Shown one piece after another: positions 19,583 to 28,836 of a stretch of 64,000 nucleotides of DNA (position 1 is its first letter; each line of letters begins with the position of its first letter). Below the pieces are notes generated by a model, which was given only the letters and a program-made list of their open reading frames with translations, was not told the DNA's origin and ran no database searches. This DNA comes from Rhodocyclaceae bacterium (GTDB taxonomy: Bacteria; Pseudomonadota; Gammaproteobacteria; Burkholderiales; Rhodocyclaceae): contig JAOADW010000038.1 of NCBI GenBank assembly GCA_026417115.1, positions 1 to 64,000 of the forward strand, read 5' to 3'. The translations under genes were made by a program, and so were the position numbers.

Positions 19583-21073
19583 ATGATCACCGAAGCCGAA
19601 TTCGACCGCCTTGCCCAACAGGGCTACAACCGCATTCCGATCACCCTCGAGACCTTCGCCGATCTCGACACGCCGCTGTCGATCTATCTGAAGCTTGCCG
19701 AAGGCCCACATTCTTACCTGCTCGAATCGGTGGTCGGCGGCGAGCGCTTTGGACGCTATTCTTTCATCGGCCTCACGACTCCCCTGCGCATCAGCGTCAC
19801 CGGGCCCGAGATTCTGCTCCTTTCCGGCAACCGCGTAGCCGAGCGGCGCAGCCACACCAACCCCATGGCCTATCTCTCGGAATTCATGGCGCGTTACTCG
19901 GCGCCCCTGATTCCTGGATTGCCCCGCTTCACAGGGGGACTCGTCGGCTATTTCGGATATGACACCGTCCGATACGTGGAGCCCCGCCTCTCGGAGTGCA
20001 AAAAACCTGATCCCTTGGGGATTCCCGACATCCTGCTCCTCGTCTCGGAAGAGATCGCGATCATCGACAACCTCTCCGGCAAGCTCACGCTCGTGGTCTA
20101 TGCCGAGCCGGGTTTCCCCGGCGCTTACAAGCATGCCAAGGCCCGCCTCAAGGAGCTGATCGCGAAGCTGCGCCGACCCGTCGAGATCCCGGCGGATGTG
20201 ATGGTTGCGCCGACAACGCCAAACTACGAATTCCCCGAACGAGAATTCAAGGCAGCCGTCGCCCGCGCCAAGCAATACATCGTCGATGGCGACATCATGC
20301 AAGTCGTGCTCTCGCAGCGCATGAGCAAACCTTTCGCAGCGAGCCCTCTTGCGCTCTATCGGGCGCTGCGCACGCTCAATCCTTCCCCTTACATGTTCTA
20401 TTTCGATTTCGGCGAATTCCAAGTCGTCGGCGCCTCGCCCGAAATCCTCGTGCGCCTCGAAGCAAGTGAGGGCAAACGCAAGATCACCGTCCGTCCCATC
20501 GCCGGTACGCGTCGCCGTGGGCGTACGGCGGCAGAGGATGCGCGCCTCGCCGAAGAGCTACTCGCCGACGAAAAGGAACGCGCCGAGCACCTGATGTTGC
20601 TCGATCTGGGACGCAACGACGTCGGCCGTGTCGCCAAAATCGGCACCGTCAAGGTCACGGAAGCCTACGCCATCGAGCGCTACTCACACGTCATGCACAT
20701 CGTATCGAACGTGGAAGGGGAGCTGCGCGACGATGAAGGGATGCTTTCGGTGTTGAAGGCGACTTTCCCCGCGGGCACGGTGACGGGCGCCCCGAAGGTG
20801 CGCGCGATGGAGATCATCGACGAACTGGAGCCCACGAAGCGCGGCCTTTACGCCGGCGCCGTCGGCTATCTCGGCTTTTCCGGCGACATGGATCTCGCCA
20901 TCGCCATCCGCACCGCCTTGATCAAAGACGGCCATATTTTCGTCCAGGCCGGCGCCGGCATCGTCGCCGACTCCGATGCGGACGCCGAATGGCAAGAAAC
21001 CCTGAACAAAGCCAAGGCCCAACTCGCCGCCGCAGAAATGGCCGAGGCTGGGCTGGATACGCGCCTCGCATGA
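19583..21073 (+). CDS. trpE: Anthranilate synthase component I
   Basis: 496 aa from ATG 19583. The N-terminal part contains [18 protein letters not shown] (tryptophan-feedback region with the LLES element). The C-terminal chorismate-binding domain shows [58 protein letters not shown] and [16 protein letters not shown]. It makes anthranilate from chorismate with ammonia supplied by TrpG, 10 nt downstream. No tryptophan-codon-rich leader peptide is visible in the 121 nt upstream. Confidence 0.98.
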   Translation: MITEAEFDRLAQQGYNRIPITLETFADLDTPLSIYLKLAEGPHSYLLESVVGGERFGRYSFIGLTTPLRISVTGPEILLLSGNRVAERRSHTNPMAYLSEFMARYSAPLIPGLPRFTGGLVGYFGYDTVRYVEPRLSECKKPDPLGIPDILLLVSEEIAIIDNLSGKLTLVVYAEPGFPGAYKHAKARLKELIAKLRRPVEIPADVMVAPTTPNYEFPEREFKAAVARAKQYIVDGDIMQVVLSQRMSKPFAASPLALYRALRTLNPSPYMFYFDFGEFQVVGASPEILVRLEASEGKRKITVRPIAGTRRRGRTAAEDARLAEELLADEKERAEHLMLLDLGRNDVGRVAKIGTVKVTEAYAIERYSHVMHIVSNVEGELRDDEGMLSVLKATFPAGTVTGAPKVRAMEIIDELEPTKRGLYAGAVGYLGFSGDMDLAIAIRTALIKDGHIFVQAGAGIVADSDADAEWQETLNKAKAQLAAAEMAEAGLDTRLA

Positions 21074-21083
21074 AAAAACGCCC

Positions 21084-21653
21084 ATGCTGCTGATGATCGA
21101 CAACTATGATTCCTTCACCTACAACCTCGTCCAATATTTCGGCGAGCTTGGGCAGGAAGTGCGCGTTTTCCGCAACGATGCGATCACGATCGCAGAAATC
21201 GCGGCCATGAACCCCGATTATCTCGTCATCTCGCCGGGCCCCTGCTCGCCGAAAGAAGCGGGCGTCTCGGTTGACGCCATTCGCGCATTCGCAGGCAAAA
21301 TGCCCATTCTCGGCGTCTGTCTGGGCCACCAGAGCATCGGTTACGCCTTCGGCGGCGAAGTCGTCCACGCCAAGCAATTGATGCATGGCAAGCGTTCGGC
21401 GATCCATCACCTCGGTAAAGGCGTCTTCGCAGGCCTGCCCAGCCCATTCCTCGCCACCCGCTATCATTCGCTCGCCATCCGCCGCGAGACCTTGCCCGCC
21501 TGCCTCGAGGTCACTGCCTGGAGCGAGGATGGCGAAATCATGGGCGTGCGCCACAGGGCGCACGCCATCGAGGGCGTGCAGTTTCACCCCGAATCGATTT
21601 TGACCGAGCACGGCCATCGGCTGCTCGAGAATTTCCTCCATGGGAGGCCATGA
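21084..21653 (+). CDS. trpG: Anthranilate synthase glutamine amidotransferase component (TrpG/PabA)
   Basis: 189 aa. A class I glutamine amidotransferase with nucleophile Cys79 in [10 protein letters not shown] and the His/Glu pair in GVQFHPESI. The N-terminal [18 protein letters not shown] is typical. It supplies ammonia to TrpE and may also serve PabB. The stop region overlaps the trpD start (ATGATG), indicating coupling. Confidence 0.97.
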   Translation: MLLMIDNYDSFTYNLVQYFGELGQEVRVFRNDAITIAEIAAMNPDYLVISPGPCSPKEAGVSVDAIRAFAGKMPILGVCLGHQSIGYAFGGEVVHAKQLMHGKRSAIHHLGKGVFAGLPSPFLATRYHSLAIRRETLPACLEVTAWSEDGEIMGVRHRAHAIEGVQFHPESILTEHGHRLLENFLHGRP

Positions 21654-22675
21654 TGATCACTCCGCAGCAAGCGCTCCAGCGCACGATCGAGCACCGCGAG
21701 ATCTTCTATGACGAAATGGTGCACCTCATGCGGCAGATCATGAAAGGCGAGGTCTCGCCCGTGATGACCGCGGCGATTCTCACCGGCTTGCGCGTGAAAA
21801 AGGAAACCATCGGCGAGATCACCGCCGCCGCCGCGGTGATGCGCGAATTCGCCGTCAAGGTCGAAGTCCCGCACGATGCGCATTTCATTGACATCGTCGG
21901 CACCGGCGGCGACGCCGCCCATACCTTCAACATCTCGACTGCGGCTGCCTTCGTCGCGGCTGCCGCGGGTGCGACCGTGGCCAAACATGGCAACCGTTCG
22001 GTGTCTTCCAAATCCGGCTCGGCCGATGTGCTGGAAGCCCTGGGCGCGAAGATCGATCTTGCCGCGCCGCAGGTCGCAGCCTGCATCCAGCGTTGCCGCA
22101 TGGGGTTCATGTTCGCGCCGAATCATCACCCGGCGATGAAAAACGTCGCGCCTGTGCGCCGCGAGATGGGCGTGCGCACGATCTTCAACATCCTCGGCCC
22201 CCTCACCAATCCTGCGGGCGCGCCGAATACCCTGATGGGCGTCTTTCATCCCGATCTCGTCGGCATCCAAGTGCGGGTGATGCAACGCTTGGGCGCCCAG
22301 CACGTGCTCGTCGTGCATAGCCTAGACGGCATGGACGAAATCTCGCTTGGCGCCGCCACCATGGTCGGCGAGCTCAAGGAGGGCGAGATCCGCGAATACC
22401 TGATTCATCCGGAAGACTTTGGTCTCTCGATGATCTCGAATCGCAGCCTCAAGGTCAATGACGCACAGGAATCGAAGGCGATGTTGCTCGCCGCCCTTGA
22501 AAACCAGCCGGGCGCTCCCTTGGAAATCGTTGTCTTCAATGCCGGCGCGGCGCTTTATGCCGCCAATCTCGCGCCCGACATCGGCCAGGGCATCGAGCTT
22601 GCGCGTGCGACCATCGAATCGGGCGCGGCGCGGCGTAAGGTGGACGAGTTCATACGCGTCACGCACGAGGTCTGA
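21650..22675 (+). CDS. trpD: Anthranilate phosphoribosyltransferase
   Basis: 341 aa (339-341 depending on which of the two adjacent ATGs is used). The PRPP-binding [14 protein letters not shown], the [21 protein letters not shown] segment and [11 protein letters not shown] are diagnostic. The enzyme joins anthranilate to PRPP. The start overlaps the trpG stop, and trpC begins one base after the trpD stop. Confidence 0.98.
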   Translation: MMITPQQALQRTIEHREIFYDEMVHLMRQIMKGEVSPVMTAAILTGLRVKKETIGEITAAAAVMREFAVKVEVPHDAHFIDIVGTGGDAAHTFNISTAAAFVAAAAGATVAKHGNRSVSSKSGSADVLEALGAKIDLAAPQVAACIQRCRMGFMFAPNHHPAMKNVAPVRREMGVRTIFNILGPLTNPAGAPNTLMGVFHPDLVGIQVRVMQRLGAQHVLVVHSLDGMDEISLGAATMVGELKEGEIREYLIHPEDFGLSMISNRSLKVNDAQESKAMLLAALENQPGAPLEIVVFNAGAALYAANLAPDIGQGIELARATIESGAARRKVDEFIRVTHEV

Positions 22676-22676
22676 G

Positions 22677-23465
22677 GTGAGCGACATATTGGCCAGGATT
22701 CTTGCCGCCAAGCGGGAAGAGGTCGCCGCCGCCAAGGCAATCGAGCCCTTGTCTGCGCTGCGGGCAGCCGCCGAGGAATGCGCCCCGCCGCGCGACTTTC
22801 TCGGCGCGATGCGCAGCCGGATTGCGCTGGGCAAGCCGGCCGTGATCGCCGAAATCAAAAAGGCGAGCCCGTCGAAAGGAGTGATCCGGCCCGATTTTCG
22901 GCCCAGCGAAATCGCCGCAGACTACGAAAGACACGGGGCGGCTTGCCTATCGGTGCTCACCGATCGCCCTTTTTTCCAAGGCGCGCCTGCCTATCTTCAA
23001 GAGGCGCGCGCGGCCTGCGGGCTGCCCGTGCTGCGCAAGGACTTCATCATCGATCCTTACCAAGTCTATGAGGCGCGCGCTCTCGGCGCCGATGCGATCC
23101 TCTTGATCGTCGCCGCGCTGACGGATGCTCAAATGGCCGAACTCGAGGCCATCGCCCAAGAGCTCGGGCTTGCAGTGCTCGTCGAGTGCCACGACGCAGG
23201 CGAAGTCGCGCGCGCCCTGCGTCTGACGACGCCGCTCATTGGCATCAACAATCGCAACTTGCATACCTTCGAAGTCGACCTCGCCACCACCCTCACGCTG
23301 GCGCCGTCGATCCCGAAAGATCGCATCGTGGTCGCCGAATCCGGCATCTTTACGCGCGCAGACGTTGCGCGCTTGCAAGACCATGGCATTCTCGCCTTCC
23401 TCGTCGGCGAGGCTTTCATGCGCGAGCCCTCTCCTGGGGAAGCGCTCGCGCGCCTGTTTGCATGA
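22677..23465 (+). CDS. trpC: Indole-3-glycerol-phosphate synthase
   Basis: 262 aa from a GTG at 22677, immediately after the trpD TGA; the frame is open further upstream but that lies inside trpD. Signature segments are [19 protein letters not shown] (catalytic Lys), [39 protein letters not shown] and VAESGIF. It closes the indole ring in tryptophan synthesis. trpF, trpB and trpA are not in the window. No strong terminator is visible in the 83 bp before the convergent gene. Confidence 0.97.
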   Translation: MSDILARILAAKREEVAAAKAIEPLSALRAAAEECAPPRDFLGAMRSRIALGKPAVIAEIKKASPSKGVIRPDFRPSEIAADYERHGAACLSVLTDRPFFQGAPAYLQEARAACGLPVLRKDFIIDPYQVYEARALGADAILLIVAALTDAQMAELEAIAQELGLAVLVECHDAGEVARALRLTTPLIGINNRNLHTFEVDLATTLTLAPSIPKDRIVVAESGIFTRADVARLQDHGILAFLVGEAFMREPSPGEALARLFA

Positions 23466-23548
23466 TCCCCTTGACGGATGCTGAGCAAAGGCTTCAAAGA
23501 AATCTTGGGGTTTGTGGCGCGAGAGGCGCCCGATACATACCTCCCCCG

Positions 23549-23803
23549 TCAGTCGCTTCCCTCGAGCATGGCGCGGATCGCCAAAAGCTCCGCCTGGGCG
23601 TCGGCATAGTCTTCATAGCGTCGGCCTTGGCTGCGCGCATACCAATAGCGGCTATTCCACGCATCCCCCTCGATCTTATGCAGCACCGCATGAATCCAGC
23701 AGGCGAGTGGGTCATGTTCGTCCTGCTGCACGAGGCGATGGGCTTGATGCCAATCGCCCGCCATTGCGCAGGCCAAGGCGCTCAACAAAGATTTTCGTTC
23801 CAT
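23549..23803 (-). CDS. Small conserved-looking hypothetical protein
   Basis: 84 aa from ATG 23803, chosen because AAGGAG precedes it at normal spacing. A predicted helical cytoplasmic protein with many Trp, His and Tyr residues (GDWHQAHRLVQQDEHDPLACWIHAVLHKIEGD, then NSRYWYARSQGR). It resembles short uncharacterised betaproteobacterial proteins, but I cannot name a family. It lies 19 nt behind the cytochrome gene, probably in the same transcript. Confidence 0.7.
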   Translation of the reverse strand: MERKSLLSALACAMAGDWHQAHRLVQQDEHDPLACWIHAVLHKIEGDAWNSRYWYARSQGRRYEDYADAQAELLAIRAMLEGSD

Positions 23804-23822
23804 CCTTGGCTCCTTCCCGGCA

Positions 23823-24272
23823 TCATTCCGGCAGCGGAGGCGGTTCGTCATTGAGCCGCCGTAACCAGGCGATCAGCGAAGCGCGCAGGTCGGCATCGGC
23901 AATGCCGATGAAGTCCATCGCCCGCCCTGGCACGGCCCGCTCCGTGTCGGCAAGATAATGGTCGAGGGTCGCGTAGTCCCAAACGATGCCGGCTTTCTGC
24001 ATCGCCGGCGAAAACACAAATCCTGCAACCGTGCCCGCCTTGCGTCCATACCAATTCCAGAGGAATGGACCCTTGGCATGGCCGCCCGTCTTTTCGCCAT
24101 CATGGCATTGGCTGCACTTACGCTCAAAGAAGCGTTCTCCTGCAGCGAGATCGGCGCGTTGCAAACGGGCGGCAAGCTCCGGCGTCATCGAAGGGCGGAA
24201 GCCCGCAGCAAACGCCTGGGCCCAAACCGGGGCTGCGAGCAATAGCCAGAACCATCCGAGGATTCGTGTCAT
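23823..24272 (-). CDS. Periplasmic monohaem cytochrome c (class I, c2-like)
   Basis: 149 aa. A Sec signal peptide ends near Ala18-Gln19 (PVWAQA). The single haem site is C53-S-Q-C56-H57. Downstream, GPFLWNWYGRKAGTVAGFVFSPAMQKAGIVWDYATLDHYLADTERAVPGRAMDF follows the usual class I pattern, with a Met in the GRAMDF region as the likely second ligand. It probably shuttles electrons in the periplasm, for example to the cbb3 oxidase, but the partner is inferred. Its start at 24272 overlaps no neighbour. Confidence 0.9.
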   Translation of the reverse strand: MTRILGWFWLLLAAPVWAQAFAAGFRPSMTPELAARLQRADLAAGERFFERKCSQCHDGEKTGGHAKGPFLWNWYGRKAGTVAGFVFSPAMQKAGIVWDYATLDHYLADTERAVPGRAMDFIGIADADLRASLIAWLRRLNDEPPPLPE

Positions 24273-24375
24273 GCGCGCACTCCTTCGCCTTTCAAGAAAA
24301 CCCTCCTGAGCTTCCCGCGCAAGCGCCTCGCACCTCCGGCGGGGAGCGTCTTCGTCCATTCTAAGCGCACGCAGG

Positions 24376-24392
24376 TGCGACAATCGGTCGCA
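24376..24392 (+). promoter_or_regulatory. TGCGAC-N5-GTCGCA operator plus promoter of the ten-gene operon
   Basis: The 17-bp site has perfect 6-bp arms, TGCGAC and GTCGCA, with spacer AATCG. A -10-like TAAAGT lies at 24416-24421, centre 34.5 bp downstream; TCTAAT at 24421-24426 is an alternative. The first gene starts at 24452 behind GGAGAGAGG. The same site occurs before four other metal-related units (33302, 41253, 41270 and 43306). The position fits a class II-like activator site. Confidence 0.7.
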
Positions 24393-24451
24393 TTTTCAAT
24401 CTCCGTGCGCAGGCCTAAAGTCTAATCAATGGGATGCGCAGGAGAGAGGCC

Positions 24452-24643
24452 ATGAATACCCCCCTACAGCCAGCGAAGACGAAGCGAAACGAAGAAACCG
24501 AAATGATTGCATTGCTGCTGGGCGCAGGCTTTGCGCTCGCTTCGTTGATTCTATTGCCTGCCGTGGCACAAAAAATCGGGTTGGGCTCGAGTCTGACCAT
24601 CGCCCTACGGGGGGCATTGATGCGCGCCGCCCATCAATTGTGA
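24452..24643 (+). CDS. Small single-span membrane protein, hypothetical
   Basis: 63 aa with one hydrophobic segment near residues 19-38 (IALLLGAGFALASLILLPAV) after a charged N-terminus. A good ribosome site, GGAGAGAGG, precedes the ATG at 24452. It is the first frame behind the 24376 operator. No family is recognised. A 7-bp hairpin (24672-24690, CGCCGAC/GTCGGCG) and a -10-like TAATAT at 24658-24663 lie before the next gene, so downstream genes might also have an internal promoter. Confidence 0.45.
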   Translation: MNTPLQPAKTKRNEETEMIALLLGAGFALASLILLPAVAQKIGLGSSLTIALRGALMRAAHQL

Positions 24644-24706
24644 CGAGCAAGCTGCGGTAATATAGCGCAAGCGCCGACATGGGGTCGGCGTCGATGGCAT
24701 GTTCCG

Positions 24707-25015
24707 ATGCGTCCGGCCCATTTTGCCCTGATCCTTCTGGCGCTTGGCGCGGTCGCCCTTTGGGCCACTTTCATTGAAGCAGACGGGCGCGCAAATCGCC
24801 TCGCGGCGACGCGCGAGGGAGCGCGCGCGCTCGTAGCGCGCTTGCAGCTCACAGACCCTGTGCTCTTCACCGAGGCGCGTTATACACGCCATCTTTCCCA
24901 GGCCGATTTACATTCGGCTTTCCAGGACCACCCTTTGGCTTTCGAACACTTTCCTTCCGGTAGCCTCGTGCCCCCGCCGGCGGGACTCTTAGCCCGCTAT
25001 GCGCACCTGGATTGA
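24707..25015 (+). CDS. Small exported or membrane-anchored protein linked to the ABC permease
   Basis: 102 aa. The N-terminal hydrophobic helix (about residues 5-20, FALILLALGAVALWATF) looks like an uncleaved anchor or signal. The rest carries LVARLQLTDPVLFTEARYTRHLSQADLHSAFQDHPLAFEHFPSGSLVPPP. The 3' end overlaps the permease start by 17 nt, a strong sign of co-expression. I recognise no family; a periplasmic accessory subunit is a reasonable guess. Confidence 0.75.
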   Translation: MRPAHFALILLALGAVALWATFIEADGRANRLAATREGARALVARLQLTDPVLFTEARYTRHLSQADLHSAFQDHPLAFEHFPSGSLVPPPAGLLARYAHLD

Positions 25016-26135
25016 AAAGCAGCTATACCTGATCGACTTCGCCCTGGCTTCGCTCGCGCGCAAAAAGGCCAAGCATTTCGGGCTGTTGTTGCTGTTTGCG
25101 GCCTTGGTGTTCGTGCTCGCCTCGGTTTCGCTTTACACCCATGCGTTGCGTCGCGAAACCCAGTCCTTGCTGGCAGCCAGCCCAGAGATCGTTCTGCAGC
25201 GGCTCGTCGCAGGTCGTCACGACCTGATTCCTCCCGGATATCTCGAGCGCCTCGGCACGATACGAGGCGTGCAGAAAATCCAGCCGCGGCTATGGGGCTA
25301 TTATTACGACGCGGTCGTCAAAGCCAATTACACCTTCATGGTCGCGCCAGACATGGCGATTGCGCGCGGCGAGATCGTCGTCGGCCCCGCACTGATGCGC
25401 GCACGTGGGCTTGCGCCCGGCAATGGCGTCTCTTTTCGCTCTTATACCGGCGAGCTCTTCACCTTCATCGTCGGCGACGTGCTTCCGCAAGCCTCGGAGT
25501 TAGTGAGCGCCGACCTCGTGCTCATGCACGAGGCGGATTTCCGCGCTTTCTTCAAGTATCCCGAGGGGCACTATACCGATGTGGCGCTTTCCATCGCCAA
25601 CCCCCAGGAGGTCAAAAACGTCGCGAAAAAGCTCCTCAACCAATTGCCAGACTCCCGCCCGATCCTGCGCGAAGAAGTGCTGCGCACCTACGCCTCGCTT
25701 TTCGATTGGCGCGAGGGCCTGATGCTGGCGCTCTTGTCAGCGGCGATCTTGGCGTTCGTCATCTTCGCCTGGGACAAGGCCGCGGGCCTTTCGGCCGAAG
25801 AAAGGCGAGAAATCGGCATCCTCAAGGCCATCGGTTGGGAAACGGGCGAGGTCTTGTCGATGAAGAGCTGGGAGGCGATACTGATCGCATTGGCCGCTTT
25901 CCTGGTGGGCTATCTCGCAGCCTATCTGCATGTGTTCCACCAACACGCCTTTCTCTTCGAGCCCGTTTTGAAGGGGTGGGCCGTGCTCTACCCGCGCTTC
26001 GCCTTGCCCCCCCATATCGATGGCTTGCAAATCGCAACGCTCTTTTTCTTCACGGTGGTGCCCTATGTGGCCGCGACGCTCGTGCCGATCTGGCGCGCCG
26101 CGACGATCGACCCTGACGCCGCCATGCGCCTATGA
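24999..26135 (+). CDS. FtsX/MacB-type ABC transporter permease
   Basis: 378 aa. One N-terminal transmembrane helix (about 25-45), a large periplasmic domain (about 50-235), then three C-terminal helices; EERREIGILKAIGWETGEVLSMKSWEAI is the FtsX-domain coupling signature and LVPIWRAATIDPDAAMRL the usual end. This MacB/LolE topology works by mechanotransmission on envelope substrates rather than by classic import. The next gene is its ATPase (ATGA overlap). The partnership with thiol and copper genes is unusual for this family. Confidence 0.9.
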   Translation: MRTWIEKQLYLIDFALASLARKKAKHFGLLLLFAALVFVLASVSLYTHALRRETQSLLAASPEIVLQRLVAGRHDLIPPGYLERLGTIRGVQKIQPRLWGYYYDAVVKANYTFMVAPDMAIARGEIVVGPALMRARGLAPGNGVSFRSYTGELFTFIVGDVLPQASELVSADLVLMHEADFRAFFKYPEGHYTDVALSIANPQEVKNVAKKLLNQLPDSRPILREEVLRTYASLFDWREGLMLALLSAAILAFVIFAWDKAAGLSAEERREIGILKAIGWETGEVLSMKSWEAILIALAAFLVGYLAAYLHVFHQHAFLFEPVLKGWAVLYPRFALPPHIDGLQIATLFFFTVVPYVAATLVPIWRAATIDPDAAMRL

Positions 26136-26818
26136 TCGAACTTTCTGGCATTCGCAAGGTCTTCAACCAAGGCCGACACAACGAATTTTGTGCGCTTTCC
26201 AGCATTGATCTCACCATCCCCGCGCAGCGCATCACCGTGCTCAAGGGCCCCTCGGGTTCGGGGAAAACCACTTTGCTCACGATCCTTGGGCTGCTCGCGC
26301 GCCCGACCGAAGGGCGTGTGAAATTGCTGGGAGAAGCCGTCTCGGGCTTGCCCGAACGGTTTCTCACCGAAATTCGTCGCAAGACGTTTGGTTTTGTCTT
26401 CCAACAATTTCATTTGCTGCGTGGGCTTTCGGCGCTGGAGAACGTGATCTTGCCGGCTTACCCTTTAGGCCTCCCGCGTCGTGAGCTGCTCGCCAAAGGC
26501 GAGGCGCTGCTGGCGCGTCTGCGCCTTGATCAGCGCCGGAATGCCCGCATCGAGTGGCTTTCCGGCGGCGAACAGCAGCGCGTCGCGATCTGCCGCGCCC
26601 TGATCAACGATCCGCAGGTGTTGATCGCAGACGAGCCGACAGCTAACCTCGATACCCGGCTCGCCAAAGAGTTCCTCGCCATCCTCGAAAGTCTCGCCGA
26701 GGAAAAGCGCACCATCGTGCTCACCAGCCACGACCCGCTGATCGTCGAGTCCTCCCTCTGCGATCGCATCGTCTCGATGCGTGATGGGCGCATCATCGAG
26801 ATCTACGACCGGCGATGA
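26132..26818 (+). CDS. ABC transporter ATP-binding protein (MacB/LolD type)
   Basis: 228 aa. Walker A GPSGSGKT at residues 39-46, Q-loop FVFQQFHLLRGLSALENV, ABC signature LSGGEQQRVAI, Walker B VLIADEPTANLD and the H-loop LTSHDP are all intact. The VFQQFHLL...ENV block is typical of the MacB/LolD/FtsE group, matching the preceding FtsX-type permease. It overlaps the genes on both sides by ATGA. Confidence 0.95.
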   Translation: MIELSGIRKVFNQGRHNEFCALSSIDLTIPAQRITVLKGPSGSGKTTLLTILGLLARPTEGRVKLLGEAVSGLPERFLTEIRRKTFGFVFQQFHLLRGLSALENVILPAYPLGLPRRELLAKGEALLARLRLDQRRNARIEWLSGGEQQRVAICRALINDPQVLIADEPTANLDTRLAKEFLAILESLAEEKRTIVLTSHDPLIVESSLCDRIVSMRDGRIIEIYDRR

Positions 26819-27819
26819 TCTTCCAGCCTGCGATCTTGGCGCTCATCCTGGCAGCGGTGCTGTCGCTGGCGATGCTCACCGGGGCTTTCCCGTTCGCCGT
26901 GCAAGTGATCCGCCATTGGGACGTCACGAGTGGCTCTGAACGGCAGCTCATGCTGGAACGACGCACTTATCTCTTTTCCACGCTCGTCGCCTTCGTCTGC
27001 CTTCTGCAGCTTTTTTCCACCCTGCTTTACGTATTCACGGCCGACAAACTCGCCGTCATGTTCGTCGGCGCCATGTGCGCAGTGGGCAGCCTCAATGTCA
27101 ATCCCTTCGGCTTTCCTACGCTTTACCTGCAACTTTCGATTTTTTTCCTCGCAGCCATTTGGCTTGTGCTCAATCATGCCGACAATCAAGCGCGTGACTA
27201 CCCGCTCGTGCGCATCAAATATGCTTATCTGATCGCGCTCTGGCCATTTCTTGCCGCGAATCTTTGGTTGATGCTTTCCTATTTTCTCGCTCTCAAGGCC
27301 GACGTGATCACCTCTTGCTGCGGCAGTTTGTTCTCCGAAGGCTCATCCGCCCTCGCAGCCGAAATCTCGACGCTGGCGCCTTTGCCTGCGATGGCGATCT
27401 TCTTTGGCGGGCTTTTGTTCGCCATCGGCGCCGCTTTTTGGCATTGGCGGCTAGGCGGCGATTTCTCCGGCTATCTGACTACCGTGGGCGCGGCCTCTGG
27501 ATTTGCCGCCGCCCTCATCGGCATCCTCTCTTTTCTTTCGCTCTACATCTATGAGCACCCTCATCATCATTGCCCCTTCTGCATCCTGCAGCCCGAATAT
27601 GGATACCTCGGCTATGCGTTATATCTCCCCTTGTTCGCCGCCACTGCAAGCGGCCTTGCGGTAGGCGTCTTGCGCCTCTTTTCCCGCCGTCCGAGCTTGA
27701 TCTCGATCATTGCACGCCTCTCCGCACGTCTGGCAGGCTTTACGGCCATCGTTTTCCTACTCTTCGCCGTGCTCTCGAGCCTCATCGTTCTGCGTTCCCG
27801 CTTGTACCTTTTCTCATGA
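26815..27819 (+). CDS. Polytopic membrane protein with a His-rich CPFC motif, unknown family
   Basis: 334 aa with eight or nine hydrophobic segments. A vicinal Cys pair lies at C168-C169 (TSCCGS). A HPHHHCPFCILQPEYGYLGY segment has C253 and C256 as a CxxC directly behind a run of histidines, apparently at a membrane face. Both features suggest metal binding or thiol-disulfide exchange in the manner of DsbB or VKOR proteins, although it matches neither by sequence that I can see. It overlaps the ATPase gene and the TlpA lipoprotein gene by ATGA, so it probably works with the thioredoxin-like partner. Function not established. Confidence 0.85.
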   Translation: MIFQPAILALILAAVLSLAMLTGAFPFAVQVIRHWDVTSGSERQLMLERRTYLFSTLVAFVCLLQLFSTLLYVFTADKLAVMFVGAMCAVGSLNVNPFGFPTLYLQLSIFFLAAIWLVLNHADNQARDYPLVRIKYAYLIALWPFLAANLWLMLSYFLALKADVITSCCGSLFSEGSSALAAEISTLAPLPAMAIFFGGLLFAIGAAFWHWRLGGDFSGYLTTVGAASGFAAALIGILSFLSLYIYEHPHHHCPFCILQPEYGYLGYALYLPLFAATASGLAVGVLRLFSRRPSLISIIARLSARLAGFTAIVFLLFAVLSSLIVLRSRLYLFS

Positions 27820-28307
27820 AGCGCTTGTTGTGTGGGCTTCTTTTCCTGGCCGCTTGCTCGCAGGGCGAGCCGGCCAAACCACTCAACATCGCCGATCCGG
27901 CGCCCGCGTTCACTGCCCGTCGCCTCGACGGCCAAACCGTCCATTTCCCCTCTTTCGCGGCAGAAAGGCCCCTCGTGCTGCGTTTCTGGGCTGACTGGTG
28001 CCGTTATTGCGAGGCCGAAATGCAGCTCCTTGACACAGTTTCGCGACGTTATGCAGATCGGCGCCTGCTCGTGATCGCCGTCAATGTCGGGCAGGACGCG
28101 GACACCGTGCGTCGTTTCATGGACAAGATCGCCGTCGCCTACCCCGCGCTCCTCGACGAAAGGGCGCAGATCGCCAAGTCCTATGGCGTCAAAGGGCTTC
28201 CCACGACGTTTTTTATCGACACCCGCGGCATCGTGCGTGGCAAAATCGTCGGCGAAGCGGATGAAGCCCTCTTCGTGCGCCATATCGAGGGATTATTCTC
28301 GCCATGA
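27816..28307 (+). CDS. TlpA-like thioredoxin-fold lipoprotein
   Basis: 163 aa. Lipobox LAAC with the lipidated Cys14 after a short signal. The thioredoxin active site is W61-C62-R-Y-C65, followed by the cis-Pro region GLPTTFFID. TlpA-like proteins reduce periplasmic disulfides, for example on copper chaperones or cytochrome c/CuA assembly factors. Here it is locked by ATGA overlaps between the CPFC membrane protein and a Cys-rich metal domain, which suggests a copper-linked thiol role (inference). Confidence 0.92.
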   Translation: MKRLLCGLLFLAACSQGEPAKPLNIADPAPAFTARRLDGQTVHFPSFAAERPLVLRFWADWCRYCEAEMQLLDTVSRRYADRRLLVIAVNVGQDADTVRRFMDKIAVAYPALLDERAQIAKSYGVKGLPTTFFIDTRGIVRGKIVGEADEALFVRHIEGLFSP

Positions 28308-28501
28308 AACCCTGTGATCTCTGCGCGCTGCCGGTAGGCAACGAGCCTTTCCGGCTTGAGACCGAAGGCAAGGTGCTCGAATTCTGTTGCGAGGGGTGTC
28401 GAGGCATTTACCAGATGATCCACGACCTGCACAGCGAACGGCTTTCCACACAGAACGATCGCGTATCACCCACTGACGCCAATACGAGGAGAACGCCATG
28501 A
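28304..28501 (+). CDS. Stand-alone Cys-rich metal-binding domain of the P1B-ATPase N-terminal type
   Basis: 65 aa. C4-x2-C7 and C28-C29-x2-C32 in CDLCALPVG and EFCCEGCRGIYQMIH match the putative metal-binding domain found at the N-terminus of FixI/CcoI-type copper ATPases (PF12156-like), here as a separate protein. The C-terminal 25 residues are polar and probably disordered. Adjacent genes overlap by 4 nt on both sides. A soluble copper carrier for the ATPase at 29375 is a reasonable inference. Confidence 0.82.
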   Translation: MKPCDLCALPVGNEPFRLETEGKVLEFCCEGCRGIYQMIHDLHSERLSTQNDRVSPTDANTRRTP

Positions 28502-28836
28502 TGAGCGAAGACATGATGCATCAGATGCCTGCGATGATGGGCAAGATGATGTCGCACCCCATGTTGCCCGGCGCCATGCTGGCCGCCGGCGGCTATGCCG
28601 CTGGCAAAGGCTTGCTAGCCGGCGCCATGAGAAACCCCTTGGCCTTATTAGCGCTAGGCGCTGCAGGGGGACTCGTGGCGGGTTATCTCGCTTGCAAATA
28701 CCAGAAGGAAATCGTCGAAGCCGCGAGCAAGCTGATGGGGTGGGGGAAGGATGTCGCCGCCGAGCAGAAGGAAAACCTCGCTGACTTGATGGCCGAAGCC
28801 GGCGGTGCGCCTACCCAGTCCGATAGCGCCGCATGA
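28498..28836 (+). CDS. Methionine-rich small membrane protein
   Basis: 112 aa. Ten of the first 22 residues are Met, with two His (MMSEDMMHQMPAMMGKMM), a composition seen in Cu(I)-binding segments. Two glycine/alanine-rich hydrophobic stretches (about 25-45 and 48-64) could form a helical hairpin in the membrane, and an amphipathic charged tail follows. ATG occurs at 28498 and 28501. No named family is recognised. The operon position between two metal-domain genes supports a copper role. Confidence 0.8.
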   Translation: MMSEDMMHQMPAMMGKMMSHPMLPGAMLAAGGYAAGKGLLAGAMRNPLALLALGAAGGLVAGYLACKYQKEIVEAASKLMGWGKDVAAEQKENLADLMAEAGGAPTQSDSAA

